NCBI RefSeq assembly: GCF_015500095.1
Contig: NZ_CP062983.1
Location: forward strand, 2,914,001 to 2,978,000
DNA length: 64,000 nt
Direction of reading: 5' to 3'
DNA from: Phototrophicus methaneseepsis
Lineage (GTDB): Bacteria > Chloroflexota > Anaerolineae > Aggregatilineales > Phototrophicaceae
The notes under the pieces are model-generated. The model was given only the letters and a program-made list of their open reading frames with translations, was not told where the DNA came from and made no database searches. The position numbers and the translations under genes were made by a program. Of the stretch, positions 24,839 to 34,684 are shown piece by piece. The first letter of the stretch is position 1, and each line of letters begins with the position of its first letter.

Positions 24839-25801
24839 ATGACAAAGAGTAGAACCCAAAAAGTGCGAGAAGCGCGTGAAAAACAGCGTCGCCGCAACCA
24901 ACAACGGAATATCGCCATCGGCGTTGCAGTGGTGGCTGTGGTCATCTTGCTGCTGCTGATTGTATCCAATACCCCCTCAGAAGCGTCAATTCCAGAAGGC
25001 GTGGCTGAGCGCTACGAGGGCATCCAGACCGGAGAAACGGAAGAAGGCTATGCCATCCTGGGCGATCCAGATGCTCCGGTAAGTGTTGCTGAGTATTCGA
25101 GCTTCTCCTGCCCGCACTGCCGCGAATTCCACGATACCACCTTCGACTTGCTGGTAGACCGTGTACGCGAAGGCCAGATTTCCGTCACCTATATTCCGCT
25201 CAATACGGCGGGTAACAACGTTGAAGGTGCGAACAAGGCTGCTATCTGTGCGCTGAATCAGGATATGTTCTGGGAGTATCACGATACGCTCTTTAGCTGG
25301 CAGGGCCTGTATGGTGCGTCTGCATTCACACAGAATCGTTTAGTCGCCGGTGCAGATGCCCTGGGCATGGATATGAGCGCGTTCAATAGCTGTGTCGCTT
25401 CTGGTGCGACACAATCCGTGTTGGATAATGCTGTTGCAGCAGCGGCCAGCGATGGCATTTCCTCCACACCGACGATCCTGATTAATGGCTCGCAACTGCC
25501 AACTGATCAGCTCACGACGCAGGGTGTCGCCAACGCGATTGATACGGCTTATGCGCCGTTTGCCGGCCAGGAAACAACGCCGGACGAGGTGGAGGTCACG
25601 GAAGAGGCGACTGAAGAAATGGAAGCCACCGAAGAAGCCACTGAAGACGTTGCAGAACCAACGGAGGCGATGACAGAAGAGGCGACCGACGAAGCAGATA
25701 TGACTGAAGAAGCGACTGAAGAGCCTGCTGAAGAAGCGACTGAAGAGCCTGTTGAAGAAGCGACCGAAGATGCAACGGTTGAAGCAACCAGCGAATCATA
25801 A
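24839..25801 (+). CDS. Membrane-anchored DsbA-like thioredoxin-fold protein with acidic repeat tail
   Basis: The protein is a probable extracytoplasmic thiol oxidoreductase. A short basic cytosolic start (residues 1-24) precedes one membrane helix (about 25-43). A DsbA/Thioredoxin_4 domain follows (about 70-235) with catalytic CPHC at residues 91-94, FSCPHCREFHD, and the cis-Pro strand SSTPTILING. The last 75 residues are a low-complexity acidic tail of repeating EEATEEP-like units, probably unfolded and outside the cell. The start at 24839 is preferred over an upstream in-frame ATG because TGGAG is 9 bases before it. No DsbB/VKOR partner is in the window. Confidence 0.9.
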   Translation: MTKSRTQKVREAREKQRRRNQQRNIAIGVAVVAVVILLLLIVSNTPSEASIPEGVAERYEGIQTGETEEGYAILGDPDAPVSVAEYSSFSCPHCREFHDTTFDLLVDRVREGQISVTYIPLNTAGNNVEGANKAAICALNQDMFWEYHDTLFSWQGLYGASAFTQNRLVAGADALGMDMSAFNSCVASGATQSVLDNAVAAAASDGISSTPTILINGSQLPTDQLTTQGVANAIDTAYAPFAGQETTPDEVEVTEEATEEMEATEEATEDVAEPTEAMTEEATDEADMTEEATEEPAEEATEEPVEEATEDATVEATSES

Positions 25802-25840
25802 ACATACGCGTCATAGCATGCAAGCCATTTGCTAGAATAA

Positions 25841-25874
25841 AAAGAGGCCGTACAATGCGGCCTCTTTGTTTTTT
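25841..25874. terminator. Bidirectional terminator between the DsbA-like gene and the HIT gene
   Basis: AAAGAGGCCG (25841-25850) pairs with CGGCCTCTTT (25858-25867), followed by GTTTTTTG on plus and TTATTC on minus. Confidence 0.88.
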
Positions 25875-25904
25875 GGGTAGCTTTCCCCGATGGGGATGGC
25901 GTGG

Positions 25905-26255
25905 CTAGTCTTGTGGTACGAGCATTGGCCCCAGTGGCCGCCCACCTAATAGATGCATATGGATGTGGTAGACTTCCTGGCCGCCATATTTGTTCGTATT
26001 GACCATCACACGGTAACCATCTTCTGCGATGCCATTTTCCTCGGCGATTTTGGCCGCCACTGTGAAGAGTCGCCCTAATGCCGCTTCGTCTTCTGGCGTC
26101 GCATCATTGATGGTTGGGATTTCTTTCTTGGGCACAATGAGAATATGAACAGGTGCCTTTGGGTCAATATCTTTGAAAGCAATAACGAGGTCATCTTCGT
26201 AAACGATATCGCTCGAAATTTCTCGGTTGATAATTTTGGTGAAGATACTGGGCAT
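25905..26255 (-). CDS. HIT-family purine nucleoside phosphoramidase (HinT-like)
   Basis: The 116-residue protein matches HinT. It opens with [21 protein letters not shown] and has [19 protein letters not shown] and the catalytic triad HIHMHLLGG at about residues 98-106. HinT proteins hydrolyse AMP-lysine and similar phosphoramidates. It lies 44 bases downstream of fabG on the same strand, with AAAGG before the start, so it may share the transcript. It ends at a strong terminator. Confidence 0.95.
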   Translation of the reverse strand: MPSIFTKIINREISSDIVYEDDLVIAFKDIDPKAPVHILIVPKKEIPTINDATPEDEAALGRLFTVAAKIAEENGIAEDGYRVMVNTNKYGGQEVYHIHMHLLGGRPLGPMLVPQD

Positions 26256-26299
26256 ATGCTAACCTTTCTAATTGTCAGTCGGTCGCCGATGACCGCTGC

Positions 26300-27046
26300 T
26301 TACATGAGCATGCCACCATCAACGACGAGGACTTGCCCGGTAATATAAGCGGCATCATCACTAGCCAGGAATGCCACTGCTTTGGCGACATCTTCTGGCG
26401 CTCCCATGCGGCCCAACGGAATATGGCTGATGGCTGTTGCTTTGATCTCGTCGCTGAGTTCATCTGTCATATCTGTGCCAATGAAGCCCGGTGCCACCGC
26501 ATTGACGGTGACGCCACGCGTGGCAATCTCTTTTGCCAGCGATTTTGTCAGGCCGATCATCCCGGCTTTGCTGGCCGCATAATTCGTCTGGCCGCCATTG
26601 CCCGCCATGCCGACAACGCTTGTAATATTGATGATACGGCCGCTGCGCTGCTTCATCATAGTGCGGCTGGCGGCTTTACTGCATAACCAGGCGCTGCGTA
26701 AGTTGGCATTGATGACTGTATCAAAGTCATCTGGCTTGAGCATCATAATCACATTATCGCGCGTGACGCCTGCGTTATTCACCAGGATATCGATCTGCCC
26801 ATATGTCTTGGCGACGTCTTTGAACATCGCTGTGACCTGCGCATCATCGCTGACGTCACACTGATAGGTCATGCCGTCACCGCCGCTCGCCTTAATCTCG
26901 GCCACGACTTCTTCCGCCGCGGTAGCGCTGCTGCGGTAATTGACGACGACTGTCGCGCCCTGTTTGCCCAGTTCAGTGGCAATGGCACGCCCAATACCGC
27001 GGCCCCCGCCCGTTACAATGGCAATTTTTCCCTCAAACTTGGTCAT
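26300..27046 (-). CDS. fabG: 3-oxoacyl-[acyl-carrier-protein] reductase
   Basis: FabG reduces 3-oxoacyl-ACP with NADPH in fatty-acid elongation. The 248-residue short-chain dehydrogenase has TGGGRGIGRAIA (cofactor loop), NNAGVTRDN, the catalytic Ser in ITSVVGMAG and the YAASK motif, and the family ending ITGQVLVVDGGM. The start at 27046 is fixed by AGGAGG 5 bases upstream; the longer reading frame is not used. It is not in a fab cluster here, so a related SDR function is possible, but every diagnostic motif fits FabG. Confidence 0.92.
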   Translation of the reverse strand: MTKFEGKIAIVTGGGRGIGRAIATELGKQGATVVVNYRSSATAAEEVVAEIKASGGDGMTYQCDVSDDAQVTAMFKDVAKTYGQIDILVNNAGVTRDNVIMMLKPDDFDTVINANLRSAWLCSKAASRTMMKQRSGRIINITSVVGMAGNGGQTNYAASKAGMIGLTKSLAKEIATRGVTVNAVAPGFIGTDMTDELSDEIKATAISHIPLGRMGAPEDVAKAVAFLASDDAAYITGQVLVVDGGMLM

Positions 27047-27184
27047 TCTTTCCTCCTCGCTGGACCTTTTGATCGCTGTAAAGCCATCAAAGACCTGATT
27101 AACCCGCTTAATATAACACCCGGAGCGGGACAAGCTACGAATGCTGTCTTTATCGCTGTCTAGATTGTCGCCGCCTACATTCGC

Positions 27185-28774
27185 TTATGATTGCGGCCCA
27201 ACCCAGCCAATGAGCGTCATCGTACCTCGCAAATTTGCCGTCAGGTTAACCTGGCTAAAGCCATTTGCGCTCGCACTATAAACATCAACGCGGCCATCGA
27301 CCGTTGCATTTGCGCCGGTAAAAGCCAGTGAATTGCCATCCGGGGAGTACATCGGGTTGCACATACTTGGCGGTGGGTTGCCATTGGCGACAAAATCAAA
27401 GTTCGGGTCTGTGACGATGACGCCATAGGGGCATTGTCCATCGACACCGCCTATTGCGATGCGATCTCCTGTGCTGGACCAGTCGGCGGCCATGCCGTAG
27501 CGTGGGAAGTTAACGCCATCTTGCCGGGAACGGATGAGTTCGCCATCGGCACTGAGCATAATGAGATCCGTGTGCTCGCCTGTGATGCGCTGTATCAAGA
27601 CTGTGGCGCCAGAAGGTGACCATGCATCACTGAGATAAAGCGCATTTTCGTCACCGGGTAGCAAAACCTGCTGTGTCGTCTCGACCTGTACGTTTGCGAT
27701 CCAGAGCGTGCGCTGTGGATTTAACAAATCTAATTGATCACCGCCTGCGAAGACGATTTGACGATTGTTGAGCCAGCGAGGTGGTTCTGTGACGGGCACA
27801 TCTGAAACCTGCCGGATTGCACCGGATTGGGAATCATAGACATGGACCGTACCGCTGGTTGGTGCTGGCGTCGTCGTTGCATCACAGAATTCCGGGTCTG
27901 ATGGGTTCCAGCTAGGGCAGGTCTCGCGATCAGACACAAAAGCGATATAGCGCCCATCAGGGGACCACGCAGGCCACCAGTCGTATGAGCCAGATTGCGT
28001 GAGATTCGTCGGGATTGGCGGCTCGCCATTGCGCGGGAAGAGATAAATATCAAGCCCATAACCATTATCAAGCGACATCGCCATTGTTTCACCATCTGGC
28101 GACCACACAGGTTCGCTCACGAAGCCGCCCTGGACCAGCGTTGAAATAGGGACGAGGCGACCCGTAAATCCGTCTGTCGTATCCAGGATATAGAGGCCCG
28201 GCGCGCCACCGATGGGTTGGAAATAAGCAATGGTACGACCATCTGGCGATGGATAAATGCGGTTGCCCGTCGCGACATCGAGTTGGAGCAGAACTTCGCG
28301 GCTGTTGGGTGCTCCTGGCGAGACAGCATACAGAAACATGGTGGTATTTTCAGGCTCTGCTGTGGCGATGCTCGTGATATTCTGCTGATCGTTGCTGTTG
28401 GTGAACAGAATCAACGGGGATTCAATCCCATTGCGGATATTATCCGAAAGGGAAGTGCTGCCCCAGTTATCCAGGTTGAACTGAATCTGTACCCGTGGCG
28501 TGGCAGATGGAGGCGGTGTGTTAGTCGGCAGTGGGGTCACTGTCGGCGTTAGTGTATGCGTCGGCGTCATGCTCGGCGTAAACGTCGCGGTTGCGGTTGG
28601 TGTGATGGTTGGTATCGGGGTTTCCGTCGCCGTTGATGTCGCGGTTGCCGTTGGTGTGGCTGTTTCGGTGGGGGTTGGCGTCGGCGCAGGTGCAAAGGCA
28701 TCACAGGCCGTTAACATGCACGCACTGAGGATTGCAAATATCAATGTTAGAGAGAAACGAATGCGATTGCTCAT
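27185..28774 (-). CDS. Lipoprotein with Thr-Pro spacer and TolB-like beta-propeller
   Basis: From the start at 28774 the protein is 529 residues, with a lipobox LTAC (Cys24). A 65-residue Thr/Pro/Ala/Ser-rich spacer follows (TPTPTETATPTATATSTATE-like). The rest is a beta-propeller of the TolB/PD40 kind. Repeated units carry SPDG, for example YPSPDGRTIAYFQP, WSPDGETMAMS, WSPDGRYIAFVSD and YSPDGNSLAF. Such proteins sit on the outer face of the membrane and bind partners. No catalytic residues are visible. It lies downstream of the AlbA_2 regulator gene on the same strand. The longer in-frame start adds a basic stretch before the signal peptide and is less likely. Confidence 0.88.
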   Translation of the reverse strand: MSNRIRFSLTLIFAILSACMLTACDAFAPAPTPTPTETATPTATATSTATETPIPTITPTATATFTPSMTPTHTLTPTVTPLPTNTPPPSATPRVQIQFNLDNWGSTSLSDNIRNGIESPLILFTNSNDQQNITSIATAEPENTTMFLYAVSPGAPNSREVLLQLDVATGNRIYPSPDGRTIAYFQPIGGAPGLYILDTTDGFTGRLVPISTLVQGGFVSEPVWSPDGETMAMSLDNGYGLDIYLFPRNGEPPIPTNLTQSGSYDWWPAWSPDGRYIAFVSDRETCPSWNPSDPEFCDATTTPAPTSGTVHVYDSQSGAIRQVSDVPVTEPPRWLNNRQIVFAGGDQLDLLNPQRTLWIANVQVETTQQVLLPGDENALYLSDAWSPSGATVLIQRITGEHTDLIMLSADGELIRSRQDGVNFPRYGMAADWSSTGDRIAIGGVDGQCPYGVIVTDPNFDFVANGNPPPSMCNPMYSPDGNSLAFTGANATVDGRVDVYSASANGFSQVNLTANLRGTMTLIGWVGPQS

Positions 28775-28879
28775 AGTCAAGCAGGTTCTTATCTTTAGGA
28801 TTCTAATCTGTTGGCGTAAGTGGCGCATAGCATACCATGCTTATCAGGCGTGCCCAACGCGCAATATCCACCTTTTAGC

Positions 28880-30403
28880 CTACGCTGAGGAATTATCCGT
28901 GTTGGAAGCCGCATCAGTGGCATGATCAACTGTTTCGCCATCTGTCTCCGTTGCCGCATCTGCGGCGGCATCCGCATCGCGGCGCAGGACATAGTAGGAG
29001 CCGCGTTTCTGGCCCATTTTGGCGAGAATGTCTTTGCTCACAAGGTCAACTAGGTCGCGACGGATCGTCTCAGAGTGGACATCTGGGAAGAGCTGCTGTA
29101 AGTCACTGTTGGTGATGCGTGTATGGTTGGTCTTATGTAGATACATCAAGGCCGCTTCTTGCCGAGGATTGATGGCATGACCGCGATAGGTGCCGTCAAA
29201 GACGACATCGTCTTTAGGAGGCTTTATCTGGCTTTGTTTCTCTTGCTGCGGTTGGGCGCTCTGTCCTCGTAAAGTGACAGTAAAGCCACCTGCACGTTCT
29301 GTAAAAGCAGGCTCACCCATATTTTGTTGGCGCATCAATTCAATGACTCGGTCAACCCCATAGCCCAACCGCTCGATGAAGTTCAAATCAGCAAGCACCT
29401 GCACAATGATCGGATTACGAGAAAAGCGCTCATCCTTGATGTTTTCAACCGTGATGGGGCCGGGTAAGCCGCCGGGGCTATGTACTTCCATGCGATTGCT
29501 GAAGATGAACAAACGGATTGTATCGCCGCTGATGCTGTAGTCCCGGTGAGCAACCGCATTGACGACCAATTCACGTGCGGCTTCCAGGGGATATTCATAT
29601 TGTTCAGCACGTGCCATAGCTTCTGAGAGGACAACATCACGGCGGAGATGGTCAATTAAGAAGGTTTCTGCACGTTTGATCTGGTCGATAAGCGTGCCTG
29701 CAATATCCTGCCGACTGTGATGATCCGACATAGCTTCACCGCCGAATCGAACAGCCGTGACTTCTGCCCCGCGAATAAACCGCTGCGGCTCTTTGCCAAA
29801 GAGTAAGACGCCAGCGTTTGTTGGCTGGCGTTTACCGCCTTGTTCTTTCAGGCAACCGCGCCGGATTAAGGCAATTTGTTCATCACTGCTGCCTGTGCCG
29901 CGCAGGTTCTTCACATAGTCAGTTACTTTCTCCCAGTCCAGATCATCCAGCGTGGCTCCCTGGCTGATTTCATTCTCAAAACTGAGATCGCCACGTTCTA
30001 GCATCAGCCGTCGGAGGTCACGCGGCGTCAATGCAACGTTTTGTGTGCCGTCACGCTGTAAAAAACGCCCCTGATAAGCATAGACGCTGGGTAGTCCGGG
30101 CGGAATCAGCGAGACGACGACATCCGCGCCGCCTAACTGGGTTGCCTGTGGAACCGGGATGATGAGTGGTGGCGAGATAGCCAGCGCTGCCTGTATCAAA
30201 CGGTCGATTGCGTCATCCGCATTCTTAACGCCTTCAATCTGGCCTTCTTTTGAGATGCCAAGCACAATCTGGCCGCCAGTTGTATTTGCAATGGCGACCA
30301 TGTGCTCCCCAAGCTCTGACTGCGGAGCACTCTCCGGCAGCCACTCAAAATGAGTCGAGCGACCTTGTTTAAAGCGCGTTTCTAAATCGGTGACGCTAAT
30401 CAT
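28880..30403 (-). CDS. AlbA_2 (Schlafen-type) regulator with GHKL ATPase-like and winged-helix domains
   Basis: The 507-residue protein has three parts. An N-terminal AlbA_2 domain (about 1-130; HMVAIANTTGGQIVLGISKEG) is known for DNA/RNA binding in this family. A GHKL-like ATPase-C4 domain (about 260-400) contains ELVVNAVAHRDYSISGDTIRLFIFSNRMEVHSPGGLP. A C-terminal winged helix (about 430-480; TNSDLQQLFPDVHSETIRRDLVDLV) is followed by an acidic tail. These are often annotated as RecG-like or ATP-binding transcriptional regulators. It begins 36 bases after the lon stop and so is probably cotranscribed with lon. Its regulon is unknown. Confidence 0.88.
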   Translation of the reverse strand: MISVTDLETRFKQGRSTHFEWLPESAPQSELGEHMVAIANTTGGQIVLGISKEGQIEGVKNADDAIDRLIQAALAISPPLIIPVPQATQLGGADVVVSLIPPGLPSVYAYQGRFLQRDGTQNVALTPRDLRRLMLERGDLSFENEISQGATLDDLDWEKVTDYVKNLRGTGSSDEQIALIRRGCLKEQGGKRQPTNAGVLLFGKEPQRFIRGAEVTAVRFGGEAMSDHHSRQDIAGTLIDQIKRAETFLIDHLRRDVVLSEAMARAEQYEYPLEAARELVVNAVAHRDYSISGDTIRLFIFSNRMEVHSPGGLPGPITVENIKDERFSRNPIIVQVLADLNFIERLGYGVDRVIELMRQQNMGEPAFTERAGGFTVTLRGQSAQPQQEKQSQIKPPKDDVVFDGTYRGHAINPRQEAALMYLHKTNHTRITNSDLQQLFPDVHSETIRRDLVDLVSKDILAKMGQKRGSYYVLRRDADAAADAATETDGETVDHATDAASNTDNSSA

Positions 30404-30439
30404 AGCGCGAGCCTGACTTGTTACTTCGCGATATTATCC

Positions 30440-32902
30440 TTAATTATCCTGATCTTCACGTTCTGCGCCAGTATCGTCGTCGTCATCTTCTTCGCGGGCG
30501 GCATCGATGTCGCGTTGGCGCTGCTCTGGTGGGTCCAGCAGGACGAGATCAATGACCTGCTGCATGTTATCGACGAAGTGAATATTCAGGTCTTTGAGTG
30601 CCTGCTTTGGGATATCGGGCAGGTCCTTCTTGTTATCTGAAGGCAAGATGACATTCGGGATACGATAACGGCGCGCTGCCAGCACTTTTTCCTTCACACC
30701 ACCAATGGGCAAAACGTGCCCGCGCAATGTGACTTCACCTGTCATGCAAAAGTCATGGCGCACTTGACGCTCTGTAAATGCACTGATGATGGCAACGGCC
30801 AATGTAATCCCTGCGCTGGGGCCATCTTTGGGGACTGCGCCTTCTGGCATGTGAATGTGAATATCGTAGTTCTCAAAGTCATCATGCGGGATGCCCCATT
30901 CGCTGGCGCGGGACCGCATATAGCTTAAGGCTGTCTGCGCTGATTCTTGCAGCACATCGCCAAGCTGGCCCGTTAAGGTCAGGTTGCCTTTACCAGGGAG
31001 CAGGGACACTTCGATAAGTTGGAAATCGCCACCATTACTCGTCCAGACAAGGCCTGTTACCAGGCCAACCAGGTCTTCATTGTTGATGTGCGCATCCAGG
31101 ATGGCGGGCGGCCCCAGGTATTTTTCGACTAGGAGCGGTGTGATTCGCTTGGGATAGTTGCGCTTGGTTGCAACCAGCCGCGTGATCTTACGGCAGACAT
31201 TTCCAATCTCACGTTCCAGATTACGTACACCTGCTTCAATCGTGTAGTTGCGGATGATCGTCAGCAAAGCATCATTCTGAAAGTGAATACCACGTCGGCT
31301 GATGCCATGCGCTATGAGCTGCTTTGGGATCAGGAAGCGTTTGGCGATCTCCATCTTTTCTTCTTCGGTATAAGCCCGAAATTCGATGACCTCCATGCGA
31401 TCTTCTAACGCTTCCGGCAATGTGTAGAGCTCATTGGCCGTGGTGATGAAGAGTACATTGGAGAGATCGTAAGGCACTTCCAGGAAGTGATCGCTGTATT
31501 CATTATTCTGTTCAGGGTCGAGCACTTCCAGCAGGGCAGCAGCCGGGTCGCCGCGATAATCAGCGCTGAGCTTATCAATTTCATCCAGCATAAAGACCGG
31601 GTTGTTGGTTCCAGCTCGCTTCATCGTCTGGATAATGCGACCTGGCAGAGCACCGATATACGTCCGGCGATGCCCACGAATTTCTGCTTCGTCGCGCACC
31701 CCACCCAGTGAGACACGCACAAACTCGCGTCCCAATGCTTTGGCGATGCTGCGCCCAAGAGAGGTCTTACCAACACCTGGGGGCCCCACAAAGCAAAGAA
31801 TAGGACTATTCATTTTGTCCTTTGCGAGCTTTCGCACGGCGATATGCTCAAGGATGCGGTCTTTGACCTTATCAAGCCCAAAATGGGCCTCGTCGAGTAC
31901 TTTTTCCGCATGGGCCAGGTTGAGATTATCGCGTGTGCGCTGCTGCCAGGGAATATCGACAAGCCATTCAATGTAATTACGAATCACACTAGCTTCTGGC
32001 GCGATAGGTGGCATTGTTGAGAGTCGCTTGAGTTCTGTCAGTGCCTTTTCAAGCACTTCATCAGGCATCTTAGCTGTGACGATGCTCTGGTGCAGTTGAT
32101 CAAGATCGTCTTGCATAAATTCGCCGTCGCCCAGTTCATTCTGGATGACGCGCATTTGCTCGCGCAGATAAGCTTCTCGTTGAATGCGGGCCATTTCGCC
32201 ATAGACTGCGCTGTCCACTTCGTCGCGGACTTCCTGCGAGCTAATCTGGCGGGCCAACAGGTTGATGAGTTTATCGTAACGAGCCAGCAGATCATCTTGT
32301 TCAAGCAGTTCCTGGCGTTCATCGACAGTGGTATCCAATGTCGAACTCATGAGATCGCAAAGCTCGGAAGGGTCTTCAACCTGTTCGATCATCTCTGCGA
32401 TGTCGTCTGGGATGAATATGTTTAGCTCCGCAAGCTGATCGAACATATCCAGGGCTGTATCTGCCAAGTCAGCAAGCTGTTCTTCATCGCCTGAAAAAGT
32501 ATCTTCGACGATACGCGCACGTGCAATCAAGAACGGCTCGGTCTGCGTCAGTTCAACGATACGGACGCGTTGGCGTCCTTGTGAGAGTATGGGCGGGATC
32601 GGTCCTCTTACCTGACGGATGGGCATAGACTGCACAGCGATTTCTGTGCCGATAGCGTTGAACTGGTCAATGAGTGCGGCGTCGCTGTCATGGCGCTTCG
32701 CCAGGACGCTAATGACAGTCGTCTCTGTTTCCAGGGCGTGTTGTATCGCTGCGCGGCCCCGATCACCATCAGGTGCGAGGGGGACCAATGTATGGGGGAA
32801 TATCACTTGAGCTGACAAAACGACGACCGGCAGTTCGATCATGCCAGTGCTATCAGGGTCAGCGTTTTGGATTTGCTCAAATTGCAAAAAGCCGGATGTC
32901 AC
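30440..32902 (-). CDS. lon: ATP-dependent protease Lon (LonA type)
   Basis: Lon is a cytosolic hexameric AAA+ protease. The 820-residue protein has the LAN domain (about 20-220; [19 protein letters not shown]), the AAA+ module with Walker [11 protein letters not shown] and MLDEIDKL, and the protease domain with catalytic Ser in [10 protein letters not shown] and Lys in [11 protein letters not shown] 30-residue acidic tail ([14 protein letters not shown]) is an addition. Start choice: GTG at 32902 has GAGGA 7 bases upstream, while the TTG one codon earlier is only 4 away. The AlbA_2 regulator follows after 36 bases. I found no HrcA or HspR type heat-shock operator upstream. Confidence 0.96.
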   Translation of the reverse strand: MTSGFLQFEQIQNADPDSTGMIELPVVVLSAQVIFPHTLVPLAPDGDRGRAAIQHALETETTVISVLAKRHDSDAALIDQFNAIGTEIAVQSMPIRQVRGPIPPILSQGRQRVRIVELTQTEPFLIARARIVEDTFSGDEEQLADLADTALDMFDQLAELNIFIPDDIAEMIEQVEDPSELCDLMSSTLDTTVDERQELLEQDDLLARYDKLINLLARQISSQEVRDEVDSAVYGEMARIQREAYLREQMRVIQNELGDGEFMQDDLDQLHQSIVTAKMPDEVLEKALTELKRLSTMPPIAPEASVIRNYIEWLVDIPWQQRTRDNLNLAHAEKVLDEAHFGLDKVKDRILEHIAVRKLAKDKMNSPILCFVGPPGVGKTSLGRSIAKALGREFVRVSLGGVRDEAEIRGHRRTYIGALPGRIIQTMKRAGTNNPVFMLDEIDKLSADYRGDPAAALLEVLDPEQNNEYSDHFLEVPYDLSNVLFITTANELYTLPEALEDRMEVIEFRAYTEEEKMEIAKRFLIPKQLIAHGISRRGIHFQNDALLTIIRNYTIEAGVRNLEREIGNVCRKITRLVATKRNYPKRITPLLVEKYLGPPAILDAHINNEDLVGLVTGLVWTSNGGDFQLIEVSLLPGKGNLTLTGQLGDVLQESAQTALSYMRSRASEWGIPHDDFENYDIHIHMPEGAVPKDGPSAGITLAVAIISAFTERQVRHDFCMTGEVTLRGHVLPIGGVKEKVLAARRYRIPNVILPSDNKKDLPDIPKQALKDLNIHFVDNMQQVIDLVLLDPPEQRQRDIDAAREEDDDDDTGAEREDQDN

Positions 32903-33183
32903 CAAATTATCCTCAAATGTCGTGTGTTTGTGATGCCGGGGGCTATGTAAGCGATTAGTCTACCTGACAATGCCTGAAACTTAAAGCGTCAGACACCTGG
33001 CGCCGTCATAGCTTAGTATGCGTATTGCGGCTTGTCTCGCGCATTGTTGCGCTTGATCGTATGTATGACGTCGGGGAGGTGCTGTAACTTACTCTTGTCG
33101 GCCTGGGGGCGCTTTTGTATAGTCTTTGGGCAATTTACGCAGTCATAAGAGGCACTGCCAAGCGTGCCCAGAGAGTAGCAAGA

Positions 33184-34581
33184 ATGCGTATACCTGTTAT
33201 ATGGACGATAGTTGCAGCGGTGGTGGGCGTTATCGCCGTAATTTTTGTTGGATCGCTGCTGATTCAGCCAGATTTACCCCTTGTGGTAGAAGCTGGCTTT
33301 GACCGCGAAGGGATTACCCCGAATGCGGATGGCGATAATGACATTGCCACCTTTTCCTATGAACTAACGCGTAATGCCCGCGTGAGCATCTTGTTGGAAG
33401 ATGCTGGTGGGCAGATATACGCCTTTCGCGATGCGCAACAGCGCATTGCTCAAAAATATAACGTCCAATTCAGCGGCGTTGTGGATGGCTATGTGCTACC
33501 TGGTGAGCAACTTGGTGGCACTGTGATGCAGCGCCTTATCCCGGATGGCAACTATACCTGGCGCCTCAGGGCGGATGCGCCGGATGGGGAAACACAGGAA
33601 GTATCGGGCACGCTGTCAATCCGCGATGCGGATGTGCCGCTGCCGGATATTACGACCTTTACGATCAGCCCGTCGACGTTTACCCCGAACCAGGATGGTC
33701 GTGCTGACCGTGTGGCGATCAATGTTTATGTGGCTAAGCCAGATGCCGATGTGCGCGTTGTACTATTGGGCGAAGAAAACAGCGAAATACCCATTTCCGC
33801 CCGCAAAGAAGGCAATATTAACGAAGATGCCCAGCGCTATATCTTCGATTATGCGGGTGGTGTCGATTTGAATGCAGACCCACCTCCCGATGGCACCTAT
33901 GAAGTGGTCGTCACAGCGCAGGATGAGGAGGGCCAGATTGTGCGTGCCAGCAGTGAATTAACGATACGCGATGGGGGTAAGCCCTTTGCGGAGATCGTTG
34001 CACAATCTACTGGCGTGGATGTGGCTTTTGTCGCGGTCCCTTATGATGAGCGCTTTTTTAGCGATGCGTCTGGTTTGGGTGATCTGGTAGAGATCCCTGA
34101 AGACGGCGATATTCTGGCGCAGCAGGCTATCACCATGAATGTGGGTGATATGCTCGTCTTTAAGCTCACTGTAGAAAATTACTCCGATGTGCCTATCCGG
34201 ACGACATGGCCGCTCCCAGGTACGGTCTATCAGCAAGATCAGCTAGCGGCTGCGATGGGCCGGAACGAATCTTCTGGTGCGTGGCGTGTGGGCATTGAGT
34301 GCGAAAGCTCCACCAATACCTATCCCTATCGTTGGGCTATTGGTGGCGATGACGTGCTTGTGACGGAAACGGGCCAGACGGGGGAGGTCTTTAAATATCT
34401 CCCGGCAAATTCTCGCTCAACGGTGTGGGGCGCTATACGGTTTACGGACCTTAACGAGAACTTCAATCCACAAACCTGTTATGCGGGCCTGATTCATGAA
34501 GATGTGGCGGTTTCGGAGCGTAACAGCCGGGTTGGACCTGTCGAGATTGAGCTTGTTGATCCGAATGCCGGGGAAGAATAA
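33184..34581 (+). CDS. Membrane-anchored protein with FlgD-like Ig domains
   Basis: From the ATG at 33184 the protein is 465 residues. An N-terminal membrane helix (about 4-28) leads to an extracytoplasmic part. It contains two FlgD Ig-like (FlgD_ig/CHU-like) modules marked by the ITPNADGDNDIATFSYEL and TPNQDGRADRVAINVYV openings (about 45-150 and 165-265). A further beta domain follows, with ENYSDVPIRTTWPLPGT, resembling DUF-type intracellular-proteinase-inhibitor folds. Such modules shape or bind extracellular structures. It is the first gene of an operon with the solute-binding-like lipoprotein and two glycosyltransferases. The longer frame from 33115 lacks a good ribosome site. Confidence 0.75.
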   Translation: MRIPVIWTIVAAVVGVIAVIFVGSLLIQPDLPLVVEAGFDREGITPNADGDNDIATFSYELTRNARVSILLEDAGGQIYAFRDAQQRIAQKYNVQFSGVVDGYVLPGEQLGGTVMQRLIPDGNYTWRLRADAPDGETQEVSGTLSIRDADVPLPDITTFTISPSTFTPNQDGRADRVAINVYVAKPDADVRVVLLGEENSEIPISARKEGNINEDAQRYIFDYAGGVDLNADPPPDGTYEVVVTAQDEEGQIVRASSELTIRDGGKPFAEIVAQSTGVDVAFVAVPYDERFFSDASGLGDLVEIPEDGDILAQQAITMNVGDMLVFKLTVENYSDVPIRTTWPLPGTVYQQDQLAAAMGRNESSGAWRVGIECESSTNTYPYRWAIGGDDVLVTETGQTGEVFKYLPANSRSTVWGAIRFTDLNENFNPQTCYAGLIHEDVAVSERNSRVGPVEIELVDPNAGEE

Positions 34582-34684
34582 ACATTCTCTTGCGTGTCGC
34601 GTGCGGCAGCGTGTGTTATGCTGAGTGGGGCTGTTTATCCTGTTTGAGCTTGGCCTGCTTGGAAAGCCGCTGAGGTTATGACAT

